Shown here: positions 1 through 7,423 of the stretch, piece after piece
How positions within the stretch are numbered: position 1 is the first letter of the stretch
How the letters are laid out: every line of letters starts with the position of its first letter
Source of the DNA: Eggerthella timonensis
Lineage (GTDB): Bacteria > Actinomycetota > Coriobacteriia > Coriobacteriales > Eggerthellaceae
NCBI RefSeq assembly: GCF_900184265.1
Contig: NZ_FXXA01000002.1
Span: 620,001 to 684,000 of the forward strand
Direction: 5' to 3'
DNA: 64,000 nucleotides
Translations under genes and position numbers: made by a program
The notes under the pieces: model-generated
Seen by the model: only the letters and a program-made list of their open reading frames with translations
The model's database searches: none
Told to the model about the DNA's origin: nothing

Positions 1-921
1 GGCATCACGAACCGCGATCGCATCCACATCACCCCTGGTTACGGGCTATGGACGGCGGGCATCGGCTTCCAGCTGGGCGCCGAGCGCCTGGGCGCGATGG
101 CCATCCCCATGGGGCCGGGCAACACCGAGAAGCAGCTGCGCATGATGCAGGACCTCAAGTCCACCGTGCTGTGCGCCACCAGCTCCTACGCGCTGTTGCT
201 TGCCGAGGAGATCGCCGAGCGCGGCATTCGCGATCAGATTCACCTGCGCAAGGGCGTCATCGGCAGCGAGCGGTGGGGCGACAAGATGCGCCAGCGCATC
301 GCCGGCGAGCTGGGTGTGGAGATCTACGACATCTACGGCCTTACCGAAGTGTACGGCCCCGGCATCGGCATCTCGTGCAACGAGCATCACGGCATGCACA
401 TCTGGGACGATTACGTGTACGTGGAAATCGTCGACCCCGCGACGGGCGCGCCCGTGCCCGACGGCGAAGTGGGCGAGCTCGTGCTGACCACGCTGCGCAA
501 GCAAGGCGCGCCGCTCATCCGCTACCGCACGCACGACCTCACGCGCATCATCCCGGGCGATTGCTCCTGCAAGTTCGGTCATCGCCACCCGCGCATCGAC
601 ACGTTGACCGGTCGCACCGACGACATGTTCAAGGTGAAGGGCTGCAACATCTTCCCCGCGCAGGTGGAGGAAGTGATCGCCGCCACCGACGGCACCTCGA
701 GCGAGTACCAGGTGATGATCGAGAACATCAGCGGCAAGGACGTGCTCACGGTGCTGTTCGAAACCCCGCTGCACGACGAGGCGAAGCAGCGCGCAGAAGA
801 AGAGCTGGCCCTCATCTTCAAGGCGAAGTGCGGTTGCACCCCCGACGCCAAGGGCGTTCCCATGGGCGAGCTGCCCCGCAGCGAGAAGAAGACCAAGCGC
901 ATCTTCGACAGCCGGTACTAA
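1..921 (+). CDS. paaK: Phenylacetate-CoA ligase-like adenylate-forming enzyme, 3' part
   Basis: The frame is open from base 1, so the N-terminus lies outside the window; about 306 residues remain, ending with TAA at 919-921. The family activates an aryl or short carboxylic acid with ATP and transfers it to CoA in the cytoplasm. Visible family motifs are YGLTEVYGPG (adenylation motif A5), the YRTHDLTRI segment and TGRTDDMFKVKG (hinge/A8), followed by the small C-terminal domain (PaaK C-terminal type) with EVIAATDG. The end RSEKKTKRIFD carries the usual Lys-rich A10-like tail. No partner genes for phenylacetate breakdown follow, so the substrate is unknown; in anaerobes such ligases often act on aryl acids made from amino acids. 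Family assignment is firm, substrate is inference. Confidence 0.9.
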   Translation, partial: GITNRDRIHITPGYGLWTAGIGFQLGAERLGAMAIPMGPGNTEKQLRMMQDLKSTVLCATSSYALLLAEEIAERGIRDQIHLRKGVIGSERWGDKMRQRIAGELGVEIYDIYGLTEVYGPGIGISCNEHHGMHIWDDYVYVEIVDPATGAPVPDGEVGELVLTTLRKQGAPLIRYRTHDLTRIIPGDCSCKFGHRHPRIDTLTGRTDDMFKVKGCNIFPAQVEEVIAATDGTSSEYQVMIENISGKDVLTVLFETPLHDEAKQRAEEELALIFKAKCGCTPDAKGVPMGELPRSEKKTKRIFDSRY

Positions 922-1103
922 ACGACCGAACCCCGGCGCGGCCCGCTGCTTCCACAGGCTGGGCCGTGCCGTCGGGGTCGGATGTTTTCAAGGGTGGGGC
1001 CGTGCCGCCGAGGCCGGATGTTTCACGTGAGGCATCTGTTCTGGCAGGTTGGGGCGACTCGGCGCGATTCGGCACGATTCAGGCCGCCGCTCGCTCCTCA
1101 AGT

Positions 1104-1257
1104 GTGGGCGCAAATCGATAGCCATGACAAATCAGAGGCCTCTGGACCCTCCCCCACGGCGATTTCGAAAAGCGCGACCGGGGGTTTCTTCGGTTCGAGC
1201 GGGGACCCGAGGCGAAATTCCCTCCGAACATTGTCATAGGTGCCGATTTGCGCCCAC
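1104..1257 (+). repeat. Long-arm hairpin element F
   Basis: Arms of 27 bases at 1104-1130 and 1231-1257 are complementary at 23 of 27 positions (outer part GTGGGCGCAAATCG). Between them lies the family core: CGAAAA, then GACCGGGG from 1176, then TTTCTTCG. The CGAA and TTCG flanks can form an inner hairpin presenting GACCGGGG. It is one of six related elements in the window (see findings). It lies between the ligase and the SSS symporter, outside any gene. Confidence 0.75.
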
Positions 1258-1642
1258 TAAGCGGGAGCGGCAAGCGCGACGCGCGCGATCGCCTCGATTC
1301 GCTAACTTTTTCACGGTGCGGGCTGCTCCACTATGGTAAAGTATGCCCATGCATTCTGCGAAGGGACATACTGCCGTCGAACAGCGCTGGCGCCTCCAGC
1401 TCGCCGTTGCGGCCGTGTGCCGATCCGTCGCCCCGCGCCCTGCGGACTCGCTCGCGTCCGCATTTGCCGCGAAACCGACCCCCGAGGCCGACGCGACCGC
1501 CTACCGCGCACTTTCCTATTATTCCTATCGATACCTCTAGCACATGGGTTTGCCCGTGGTGCTTCGTCGGTGTTGTGCTGACGGGTGCCGCGCCCCGGCA
1601 AAGTCATGTGCGCCTCCTGCGAATCAGCAGGTAGCGTTGGAG

Positions 1643-1658
1643 TGTTTCACGTGAAACA
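1643..1658. promoter_or_regulatory. parS: parS site (exact)
   Basis: TGTTTCACGTGAAACA, a perfect 16-bp palindrome identical to the ParB-binding consensus known from Bacillus subtilis and widely conserved. It is followed by TTCGTTCG, as at several other copies here. It is intergenic, 60 bases upstream of the SSS symporter. Confidence 0.85.
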
Positions 1659-1718
1659 TTCGTTCGCGCCGCTGCGAGTAGCACGACCTGTAGGTATATG
1701 ATCGAGAAGGAATCTCCC

Positions 1719-3257
1719 ATGATCGAGAAGATATGCATGGTACTCATTTTCGTCGGCGTGGCGGTGGGCGTCGGCATTTACTGCCGACGACATACCGGAA
1801 GCGTTGACGGGTTCATTCTGGGCGGCCGCAACGTAGGTCCGTGGCTGAGCGCGTTCGCGTTCGGCACGAGCTACTTCTCCGCCGTCATCTTCGTGGGCTA
1901 CGCCGGCCAGTTCGGCTGGAAATACGGCGTCGCCGCCACGTGGATCGGCATCGGCAACGCCATCCTCGGCAGCTTGCTGGCCTGGTGGGTGCTCGGCCCG
2001 CGCACGCGCGAGATGACGCATCGCCTGGGCGCGTCCACGATGCCCGAGTTCTTCGGCGAGCGCTACCAGTCGAAGGGTTTGCGCATCGCGGCCGCGGCCA
2101 TCATCTTCGTGTTCCTCATCCCGTACACGGCCAGCGTCTACAACGGCCTGTCGCGTTTGTTCGGCATGGCGTTCGGGCTGCCGTACGAGTGGTGCGTCAT
2201 CGGCATGGCGGTTATCACCTGCGTGTACGTGGTGCTGGGAGGCTACATGGCCACCGTCATGAACGACTTCATCCAAGGTATCGTCATGCTGTTGGGTATC
2301 GTGGCGGTCATCGTGGCCGTGCTCGTGAACAACGGCGGCTTCACCGAAGCGCTCACCACGCTGTCGCTCATTCCGGCCGAGGGGTCCGAGATGGCCGGCC
2401 CCTTCGTCAGCTTCTTCGGGCCGAATCTGCCCGACCTGCTGGGCGTCATCGTGCTGACCAGCCTGGGCACGTGGGGCCTGCCGCAGATGGTGCAGAAGTT
2501 CTACGCCATCAAGAGCGGTCCCGCCATCAAGCAGGGCGCCATCATCTCCACCGTGTTCGCGATGGTGGTGGCGGGCGGCAGCTACTTTCTGGGCGGGTTC
2601 GGTCGCCTGTACGGCGGACAGGTTGAGATGACGGCCGCCGGCACGCCGGTGTACGACTCCATCATCCCCACCATGCTATCCACGCTGCCCGACCTGCTCA
2701 TCGGCATCGTGATCGTGCTGGTGCTGAGCGCGTCCATGTCCACGCTGTCGTCGCTCGTGCTGACGTCGTCGTCCACGTTGACGCTCGACCTCATCAAAGA
2801 CAACCTTGTGAAGAACATGAGCGAGAAGAAGCAGCTGGGCTACATGCGCGTGCTCATCGTGGTGTTCATCGTGATTTCGGCGGTGATCGCGCTCGTGCAG
2901 TACAACTCGTCCATCACGTTCATCGCGCAGCTCATGAGCATCTCGTGGGGCGCGCTGGCCGGCTCGTTTTTGGGCCCCTTCTTCTGGGGGCTGTACTCGC
3001 GCCGGGTGTCGCGCCCGGCCGTGTGGGCCAGCTTCATCGTGGGCGTGGGCCTGACCACGGGCAACATGATCGCCGGATTCGTGGGCACGGCATTCATCGC
3101 GTCGCCCATCAACTGCGGCGCCATCGCGATGGTGCTGTCGCTGATCATCGTGCCGGTGGTGAGCATGTTCACGAAGCGCGTGGACTTCGAGGTCGACCCG
3201 CCGCACGCCGAGGGCGCTATCGACCGCGAGTACGAGCAGGAGCTGGAAGCGGAATAG
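1719..3257 (+). CDS. Sodium:solute symporter (SSS/SLC5 family)
   Basis: About 512 residues, polytopic inner-membrane protein expected to couple Na+ influx to uptake of an organic solute. The sequence opens with a membrane segment followed by the hallmark SVDGFILGGRNVGPW and the FGTSYFSAVIFVGYAGQFG segment of the first core helices; about 13 hydrophobic helices follow, and a charged tail (EGAIDREYEQELEAE) ends the protein. ATG 1719 is preferred because GAAGGAA at 1706-1712 sits at good spacing; an in-frame ATG at 1698 repeats the same ATGATCGAGAAG 12-mer but has no ribosome-binding site. The gene stands alone between intergenic repeats. The substrate (acetate, proline, pantothenate or another organic acid) cannot be decided from sequence. 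Confidence 0.88.
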   Translation: MIEKICMVLIFVGVAVGVGIYCRRHTGSVDGFILGGRNVGPWLSAFAFGTSYFSAVIFVGYAGQFGWKYGVAATWIGIGNAILGSLLAWWVLGPRTREMTHRLGASTMPEFFGERYQSKGLRIAAAAIIFVFLIPYTASVYNGLSRLFGMAFGLPYEWCVIGMAVITCVYVVLGGYMATVMNDFIQGIVMLLGIVAVIVAVLVNNGGFTEALTTLSLIPAEGSEMAGPFVSFFGPNLPDLLGVIVLTSLGTWGLPQMVQKFYAIKSGPAIKQGAIISTVFAMVVAGGSYFLGGFGRLYGGQVEMTAAGTPVYDSIIPTMLSTLPDLLIGIVIVLVLSASMSTLSSLVLTSSSTLTLDLIKDNLVKNMSEKKQLGYMRVLIVVFIVISAVIALVQYNSSITFIAQLMSISWGALAGSFLGPFFWGLYSRRVSRPAVWASFIVGVGLTTGNMIAGFVGTAFIASPINCGAIAMVLSLIIVPVVSMFTKRVDFEVDPPHAEGAIDREYEQELEAE

Positions 3258-3353
3258 GTCCGCGCGCGGGCGCGCCGCGAGTGGGCCCGGCGCGGCTGCG
3301 CGGCGGGTGCGCTCGCGGGCGTCACGGGCGCCTGGCGGCGTGCACGCGGTTTT

Positions 3354-3506
3354 CATTTGCTCGTCATTTGCTTTTCTGGGAGCGCTCGATGCCTCGCGCC
3401 GAGCGCTCCAGGGTCGATTCGTCTCCCGCAGCGCTTCTGACCAGGAGCGCTGCGGGACCATCCGCGCCAAAGCCGAGTCGGATCTCATTTGCTCGCCATT
3501 TGCTTG
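3354..3506 (+). repeat. Direct-repeat-bounded double hairpin
   Basis: A 20-base unit, CATTTGCTCGYCATTTGCTT, occurs at 3354-3373 and again at 3487-3506. Between the copies lie two strong hairpins: one with stem GGAGCGCTCG/CGAGCGCTCC around 3380-3411, and one with stem CCCGCAGCGCT/AGCGCTGCGGG around 3425-3456 whose loop contains GACCAGG. Nothing here looks coding. It lies downstream of the SSS gene but has no U-tract, so a simple terminator is unlikely. Function unknown. Confidence 0.6.
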
Positions 3507-3520
3507 GCCGAACTCTCGCG

Positions 3521-3536
3521 TGATTCACGTGAAACA
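3521..3536. promoter_or_regulatory. parS: parS-like site (15/16)
   Basis: TGATTCACGTGAAACA differs from the ParB consensus at one base. It is followed by TCCGTTCG, resembling the flank of exact copies. Intergenic, upstream of the YdcF-like gene. Confidence 0.6.
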
Positions 3537-3680
3537 TCCGTTCGTCGGGCGCGCTCCGCAGGTGCAGGTGCCCGCGGGCGATGCCCGGCCCTAAAGGAAC
3601 AATTCGATGACGGCGGAGCGTCGAACGCTATACTATCGATGACCGTGCCTATCCTTCTGTACCCCGTCGGAAGCCTACCC

Positions 3681-4682
3681 ATGCTTTTCACACTGTTTCT
3701 CATATACTTTCCCGCACTCGTGTTCGGGTTCCTGTTCATCAAGAACTTCCGCAAGGAGCCGCGGCAGTTCCGCAACGCGCTGTACTTCCTGCTGTTGTGT
3801 CTGTTCGCGTTCTACGGGATGTCCATTCAGTTCGAGCTTCCGTGGCTCGTGCTCATCGGGCTGGCGGCTATCCCGTTCGGCACGGTGGCGCTCGTCGTGT
3901 TCCTGCTGGCGAACACCTTCGTGGTGGTCAAACGCGAGGGGCTCAGCCTATCGCATCTGCTGCCGGGGCTGTTCGCGCTGTTCATCGTGTTCGTGTGCGT
4001 GGCAGCGCCGCTGTTCTTGCTTATGCGGGTTACGCCGATCGTGCTGGCGCTGGCGTTGCTCGTGATCATGGAGGGCTCGTACGTGGCGTTCACGTTCTCG
4101 GCGCTGCTGCTGTACTCGTGGCTGTACCGACGGTTGCCGAAGCGCCGCGACTACGACTACATCGTCGTGCACGGCGCGGGCCTGTCGGGAACGAAGCCCA
4201 CGCCGCTGCTGGCCGCGCGCCTCGACAAGGCCGTCGAGCTCTGGGAGGCCGACGGGCGCCGCGCGGTCATCATCGCGTCGGGCGGCCAAGGCGCCGACGA
4301 GGCCGTGTCGGAAGCGGAGGCCATGCGCACGTACCTCATCGAGGAGCGCGGCGTGCCTGCCGACGCCATCATCGAGGAGGACCGTTCGACCACCACGATG
4401 GAGAACCTGCGCAACTCCAAGGCCATCATGGACGCGCGATCGGGCGCGGGCGCGTACCGCGCCGCCGTGGTGACCAGCGATTACCACGTGTTCCGCACCG
4501 CCGAGTACGCGCACAAGATCGGGCTCGCCGCCGACGGCGTGGGCAGCAGGACTGCGCGCTACTTCTGGCCCACCGCATTCATCCGCGAGTTCGTGGCCGT
4601 CAGCAACGCCCATCGTTGGCCGTTCGTGGCGATCTTCGTGCTCTGGCTGCCCTTCGCCGCCGTCGCCCTTTTTCAGTTGTAA
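3681..4682 (+). CDS. YdcF/DUF218-family membrane protein
   Basis: A 333-residue protein. The first ~165 residues are about five hydrophobic helices; the C-terminal half is a DUF218 (YdcF-like) domain starting near YDYIVVHGAG, with the SGGQG and TSDYHVFRTAEYA blocks typical of the family, and a last helix (WPFVAIFVLWLPFAAV) closes it. Members such as SanA/ElyC are tied to envelope maintenance, but the biochemical role is not settled. I chose ATG 3681 because GGAAG stands 8 bases upstream and a TATACT -10 at 3629-3634 would place the transcript start near 3641; the in-frame ATG at 3639 lies too close to that -10. A still longer reading to 3489 would run through a parS-like site and is unlikely. 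Confidence 0.82.
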   Translation: MLFTLFLIYFPALVFGFLFIKNFRKEPRQFRNALYFLLLCLFAFYGMSIQFELPWLVLIGLAAIPFGTVALVVFLLANTFVVVKREGLSLSHLLPGLFALFIVFVCVAAPLFLLMRVTPIVLALALLVIMEGSYVAFTFSALLLYSWLYRRLPKRRDYDYIVVHGAGLSGTKPTPLLAARLDKAVELWEADGRRAVIIASGGQGADEAVSEAEAMRTYLIEERGVPADAIIEEDRSTTTMENLRNSKAIMDARSGAGAYRAAVVTSDYHVFRTAEYAHKIGLAADGVGSRTARYFWPTAFIREFVAVSNAHRWPFVAIFVLWLPFAAVALFQL

Positions 4683-4874
4683 CGCGTCGCAGACTAAAAA
4701 CATCGGCGTTTTCCTAGCCCCTTTATCGCGCGTGCTTGTATACTAAAGCGACTGGTGCCGAGCGACGGCGATTCGGCCTGCGTCCTCAAGCATCGCGTTG
4801 GGAGAAGCGCGGCGAGGATGAAGGCGGAACCACGTGCATGCCGTTCGGCGAATTGCACGACGAAGGGGACGCAT

Positions 4875-6533
4875 ATGGAAGGGTTTGACCTCATTAGCAC
4901 GGGGGTATGGTCGATCATACCGCCGATTCTGGCGCTGGGCCTGGCGCTGATCACGAAGGAGGTGTATTCCTCGCTCGCCATCGGCGTGTTCGTGGGCATG
5001 GTGATCTACCAGTTCTCGCTCAACGGCGTGGGCGTCGAGCCGCTCGTCGACTCGTTCACCATGGTGCCGCAGATGATGGCCGAGCAGATAGCCGGCAACG
5101 GGGCGCTGCTGCTGTTCCTTGCGCTCTTGGGCGCGCTCGTGGTGGTCATCGCGGCTGCCGGCGGCTCGCGTGCGTACGCCGAATGGGTGTCCACGCACAT
5201 CAAGAACGCGAAGATGGCGCAGGTGCTGACCGCGGTGCTGGGCATCATCATCTTCGTGGACGACTACTTCAACTGCCTCACGGTGGGCGCGGTCATGCGC
5301 CCCGTCACCGACCGCTTCAACATCAGCCACGAGAAGCTGGCGTGGATCATCGACTCCACCGCGGCGCCCATCTGCATCATCGCGCCCGTGTCGTCGTGGG
5401 CTGTGGCCGTGGGCGGCTACCTGGGTGAGGGCGGCTTCACCACGTTCGTCCAGTCCATCCCGTACAACTTCTACGCGCTGCTCACTATCGTGTTCGTCTT
5501 CTTCATGTGCGCGTCGAAGAAGGACTTCGGCCCCATGCGCGTGGCCGAGGCCGAGGTCGCGCAGCCGTCTGACCAGCAGCATCGCATTCCGCCGAAGGAC
5601 AGCGCGCTCGAGTCGATGTCCACGGTGGGCATCTCCGATCGCGACGCGGCCGACGCGCTGCCGCTGAAGCTGGACACGGTCATCGCCGAGGAGGACGAGC
5701 TCGACGAGGCCGCGCAGATCGCGGTCGAGGAATTCAAGGGCATGTCCATCTCGGATAAGGGCCGCGTGTTCGACCTGATCGTGCCCATTGTGGTGCTCAT
5801 CATCTTCTCGATTCTGGGCATGCTGTACGCGGGCGGCTTCTTCCAGGGCGTCGACTTCGCCACGGCGGTGGGCGAGAACCCGGTGTTCGGCCTGTGCATC
5901 GGCGTGTGCGTGGCGCTCGTGGTGACGGCGGCCATGTTCCTGCCGCGCAAGCTGATGACGCTGTCGGGCTACATGGACGGCGTGGCCGAGGGCGTGCGCT
6001 CCATGGTGGGCGCCATCATGATCCTCGTGCTGGCGTGGAGCCTGGGCGGCACGTGCCGCTACCTGCTGGGAACCGGCGAGTTCGTCAGCGGCTTCCTGAA
6101 CAGCATCGGCGTGGGGCTGGCGCTGCTGCCTGCCGTCATCTTCATCGTGGCCGCGTTCATCGGCTTCGCCATGGGCACGTCGTGGGGCACCATCGCGCTC
6201 ATTCTGCCCATCGTCATCGGCGTGTTCCCGGCTCAGGATCCGCTGTTCCTCGTGGCCATCGGCGCCACGCTGGGCGGCGCGGTGTACGGCGACCACGTGT
6301 CGCCTATTTCGGACACGACCATCCTGTCGTCGGCCGGTGCGCAGTGCAACCACCTGCGTCACGTGGCCACGCAGCTGCCGTACGCGTCGGTGGTTGCCGC
6401 CGTGTGTCTCGTGGGCTACATCATCGCCGGTTTCACCGGCAATCCGTGGATCGCGCTCGTGGTGGGCGCGGTGCTGATGATCGCCGCCGTGCTGGTGCTC
6501 CATCGCTCGAAGTACGGAGCGGTGAAGGCGTAA
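4875..6533 (+). CDS. nhaC: NhaC-family Na+/H+ antiporter
   Basis: A 552-residue polytopic membrane protein. Recognisable blocks are IIIFVDDYFNCLTVGAVM, the STAAPICIIAPVSSWA segment, GTSWGTIALILPIVIG and GDHVSPISDTTILSSAGA, all in the order found in NhaC-type antiporters. A hydrophilic insert of ~100 residues (roughly 215-315) lies between the two membrane halves. Start ATG 4875 has GAAGGGGA 6 bases upstream; a TATACT -10 lies at 4739-4744, giving a leader of ~125 bases with no recognisable riboswitch. Na+ export in exchange for H+ would support pH and sodium balance, which suits a cell with several Na+-coupled importers nearby (SSS and AGCS). A dicarboxylate/Na+ exchange role cannot be excluded. 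Confidence 0.87.
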   Translation: MEGFDLISTGVWSIIPPILALGLALITKEVYSSLAIGVFVGMVIYQFSLNGVGVEPLVDSFTMVPQMMAEQIAGNGALLLFLALLGALVVVIAAAGGSRAYAEWVSTHIKNAKMAQVLTAVLGIIIFVDDYFNCLTVGAVMRPVTDRFNISHEKLAWIIDSTAAPICIIAPVSSWAVAVGGYLGEGGFTTFVQSIPYNFYALLTIVFVFFMCASKKDFGPMRVAEAEVAQPSDQQHRIPPKDSALESMSTVGISDRDAADALPLKLDTVIAEEDELDEAAQIAVEEFKGMSISDKGRVFDLIVPIVVLIIFSILGMLYAGGFFQGVDFATAVGENPVFGLCIGVCVALVVTAAMFLPRKLMTLSGYMDGVAEGVRSMVGAIMILVLAWSLGGTCRYLLGTGEFVSGFLNSIGVGLALLPAVIFIVAAFIGFAMGTSWGTIALILPIVIGVFPAQDPLFLVAIGATLGGAVYGDHVSPISDTTILSSAGAQCNHLRHVATQLPYASVVAAVCLVGYIIAGFTGNPWIALVVGAVLMIAAVLVLHRSKYGAVKA

Positions 6534-6542
6534 CGCGCGAGC

Positions 6543-6580
6543 GCGCGGGGGCTGCGGCGGAAAGGCCGGGGCCCCCGCGC
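6543..6580 (+). terminator. Hairpin after the antiporter gene
   Basis: GCGCGGGGGC at 6543-6552 pairs perfectly with GCCCCCGCGC at 6571-6580, 10 bases after the stop codon. No T-tract follows, so intrinsic termination would be weak; it may serve as a 3' end-stabilising hairpin. Confidence 0.5.
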
Positions 6581-6692
6581 TGGCGCCGCCCGCTGGTGTC
6601 CACCGCCGCCGCCCACCCCTGGTGTCCACCAGCGCCGCCGCCAACTGCTCCCCTGGCCTCCCCTGGCCCGCCCGCCGACCCCCCCTGGCGCC

Positions 6693-6730
6693 GCGCAGGA
6701 TCCTTCGACTCCGGCCTGCGGCCTCCGCTC
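6693..6730 (-). repeat. Short dispersed repeat
   Basis: Read on the minus strand, GCAGGCCGGAGTCGAAGGA matches the repeat seen at 52257-52302 and 58854-58899 (consensus AGGCCGrAGyyGAAGGA). Such short repeats outside genes are common in many bacteria; no function is visible. Just upstream, GGTGTCCACC is written twice (6596-6627). Confidence 0.55.
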
Positions 6731-6748
6731 TGGATGGCACTCACGCGC

Positions 6749-6869
6749 CTAGCACAAAATCGCAGTTATGAACGATTCTATGCCTCAGCGAAAATCGCGA
6801 CCTGGGCTTTCTCTTGCGCGCGATGCTTTCTTACCGCCAAAATCGTTCATAACTGCGATTTTGTGCTAG
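6749..6869 (+). repeat. Long-arm hairpin element A
   Basis: Arms of 29 bases (6749-6777 and 6841-6869; beginning CTAGCACAAAATCGC) are perfect inverted repeats, with 63 bases between them. The core reads GCGAAAATCGC then GACCTGGGCTTTC at 6799-6811. It is closest to element C at 10552-10682. The perfect arms point to recent origin or strong selection for pairing. Intergenic, 12 bases before a MITE. Confidence 0.85.
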
Positions 6870-6880
6870 TCGAGCGAGCG

Positions 6881-7198
6881 TCTGCTGTTAAACCAACAGT
6901 GGCATGAGCTTCGTCCGATCGGAGACGCGGGCTGCGGGTCGGCTGGCGGGGTGCCGAGGGCGGCTTGGCGGTGGATTCCGTCATCCCGCCACGATTTTTC
7001 GATACGGTACGAATCGGAGCACCGTATCGACCGTGCGCGGTTGTCCCAGAAAGCGAACGACCAAGTCGGACGGCTTTCTTTGCCATCATCTTCGGACAAG
7101 GGTCGTACAGTATCGAAAAATCGTGGCGGAAAACGGCCGTTTCGCCGTGGAGCCGCGGTTCTGGGAAGAGGTCGTGTCGATATTGGTTTAACGGCGGA
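6881..7198. mobile_element. MITE related to the IS1595-family element
   Basis: A 318-bp non-coding element. The ends TCTGCTGTTAAACCAA (6881-6896) and, on the other strand, TCCGCCGTTAAACCAA (7198-7183) match the terminal inverted repeats of the complete IS at 59115-60247 (TCCGCTGTTAAACCA). The flanking octamers AGCGAGCG (6873-6880) and CGCGAGCG (7199-7206) agree at 7 of 8 bases, as expected for an aged 8-bp target duplication. No transposase fragment is inside; instead it carries hairpin element B. It probably moved with the transposase of the full IS. The right duplication overlaps the first bases of a parS site. Confidence 0.85.
6986..7129 (+). repeat. Long-arm hairpin element B (inside the MITE)
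   Basis: Arms 6988-7012 and 7103-7127 (GCCACGATTTTTCGATAC at the outer end) are complementary at 24 of 25 positions. Inside, AGAAAGC and GCTTTCT form a perfect inner stem around GACCAAGTC (from 7059), a longer-loop version of the family core. The arms resemble those of element D at 58953-59102 rather than A or C. Confidence 0.75.
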
Positions 7199-7204
7199 CG
7201 CGAG

Positions 7205-7220
7205 CGTTTCACGTGAAACG
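7205..7220. promoter_or_regulatory. parS: parS site (14-bp core intact)
   Basis: CGTTTCACGTGAAACG keeps the central 14 bases GTTTCACGTGAAAC and changes only the outermost pair, symmetrically. It abuts the right target duplication of the MITE, so the MITE landed at its edge without destroying it. Confidence 0.7.
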
Positions 7221-7311
7221 CCGTTTCCTCGCATCGCGTCACGCCGCACCGCACCACGCCACACCACGCCGCATCGCATGAAAATTCCCCAGGTTGGAGG
7301 CCTCTCCCTCG

Positions 7312-7374
7312 TTTCGTGCGATCGGAAGTTACATCCTTTCGTGCGATGGTGCGCCCTCCGCTCCGTCGTATAGT
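7312..7374 (+). promoter_or_regulatory. Promoter with paired direct repeats for the FAD oxidoreductase
   Basis: TTTCGTGCGAT occurs at 7312-7322 and 7337-7347, 25 bases apart, i.e. on nearly the same helix face after ~2.4 turns. A -10-like TATAGT follows at 7369-7374, about 50 bases before the ATG. The placement upstream of a -10 suits activator binding, possibly by the LuxR encoded convergently at 9004-10446; that link is inference. Confidence 0.5.
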
Positions 7375-7423
7375 GCGGGTCGTTCGGGGCGGCTCGGCCG
7401 CCTATCTACGAGAGGAGAGAGCA

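Larger units (their letters stand above)
922..1718. other. Non-coding gap with repeats and a parS site
   Basis: I see no convincing gene in these ~800 bases. They hold a 36-bp-period direct repeat (961-1025, units starting GGGCCGTGCCG), whose second unit runs into a degenerate parS (TGTTTCACGTGAGGCA, 1019-1034, 14 of 16), a long-arm hairpin element (1104-1257) and an exact parS (1643-1658). The stretch 1270-1640 shows nothing I can name; short ORFs there lack ribosome-binding sites and typical codon use. Confidence 0.6.

Noticed and set aside
4743-6740. Long minus-strand open frame opposite nhaC
   Set aside because: His/Arg/Asp-rich translation typical of GC-rich antisense frames; the plus strand encodes a clear NhaC.
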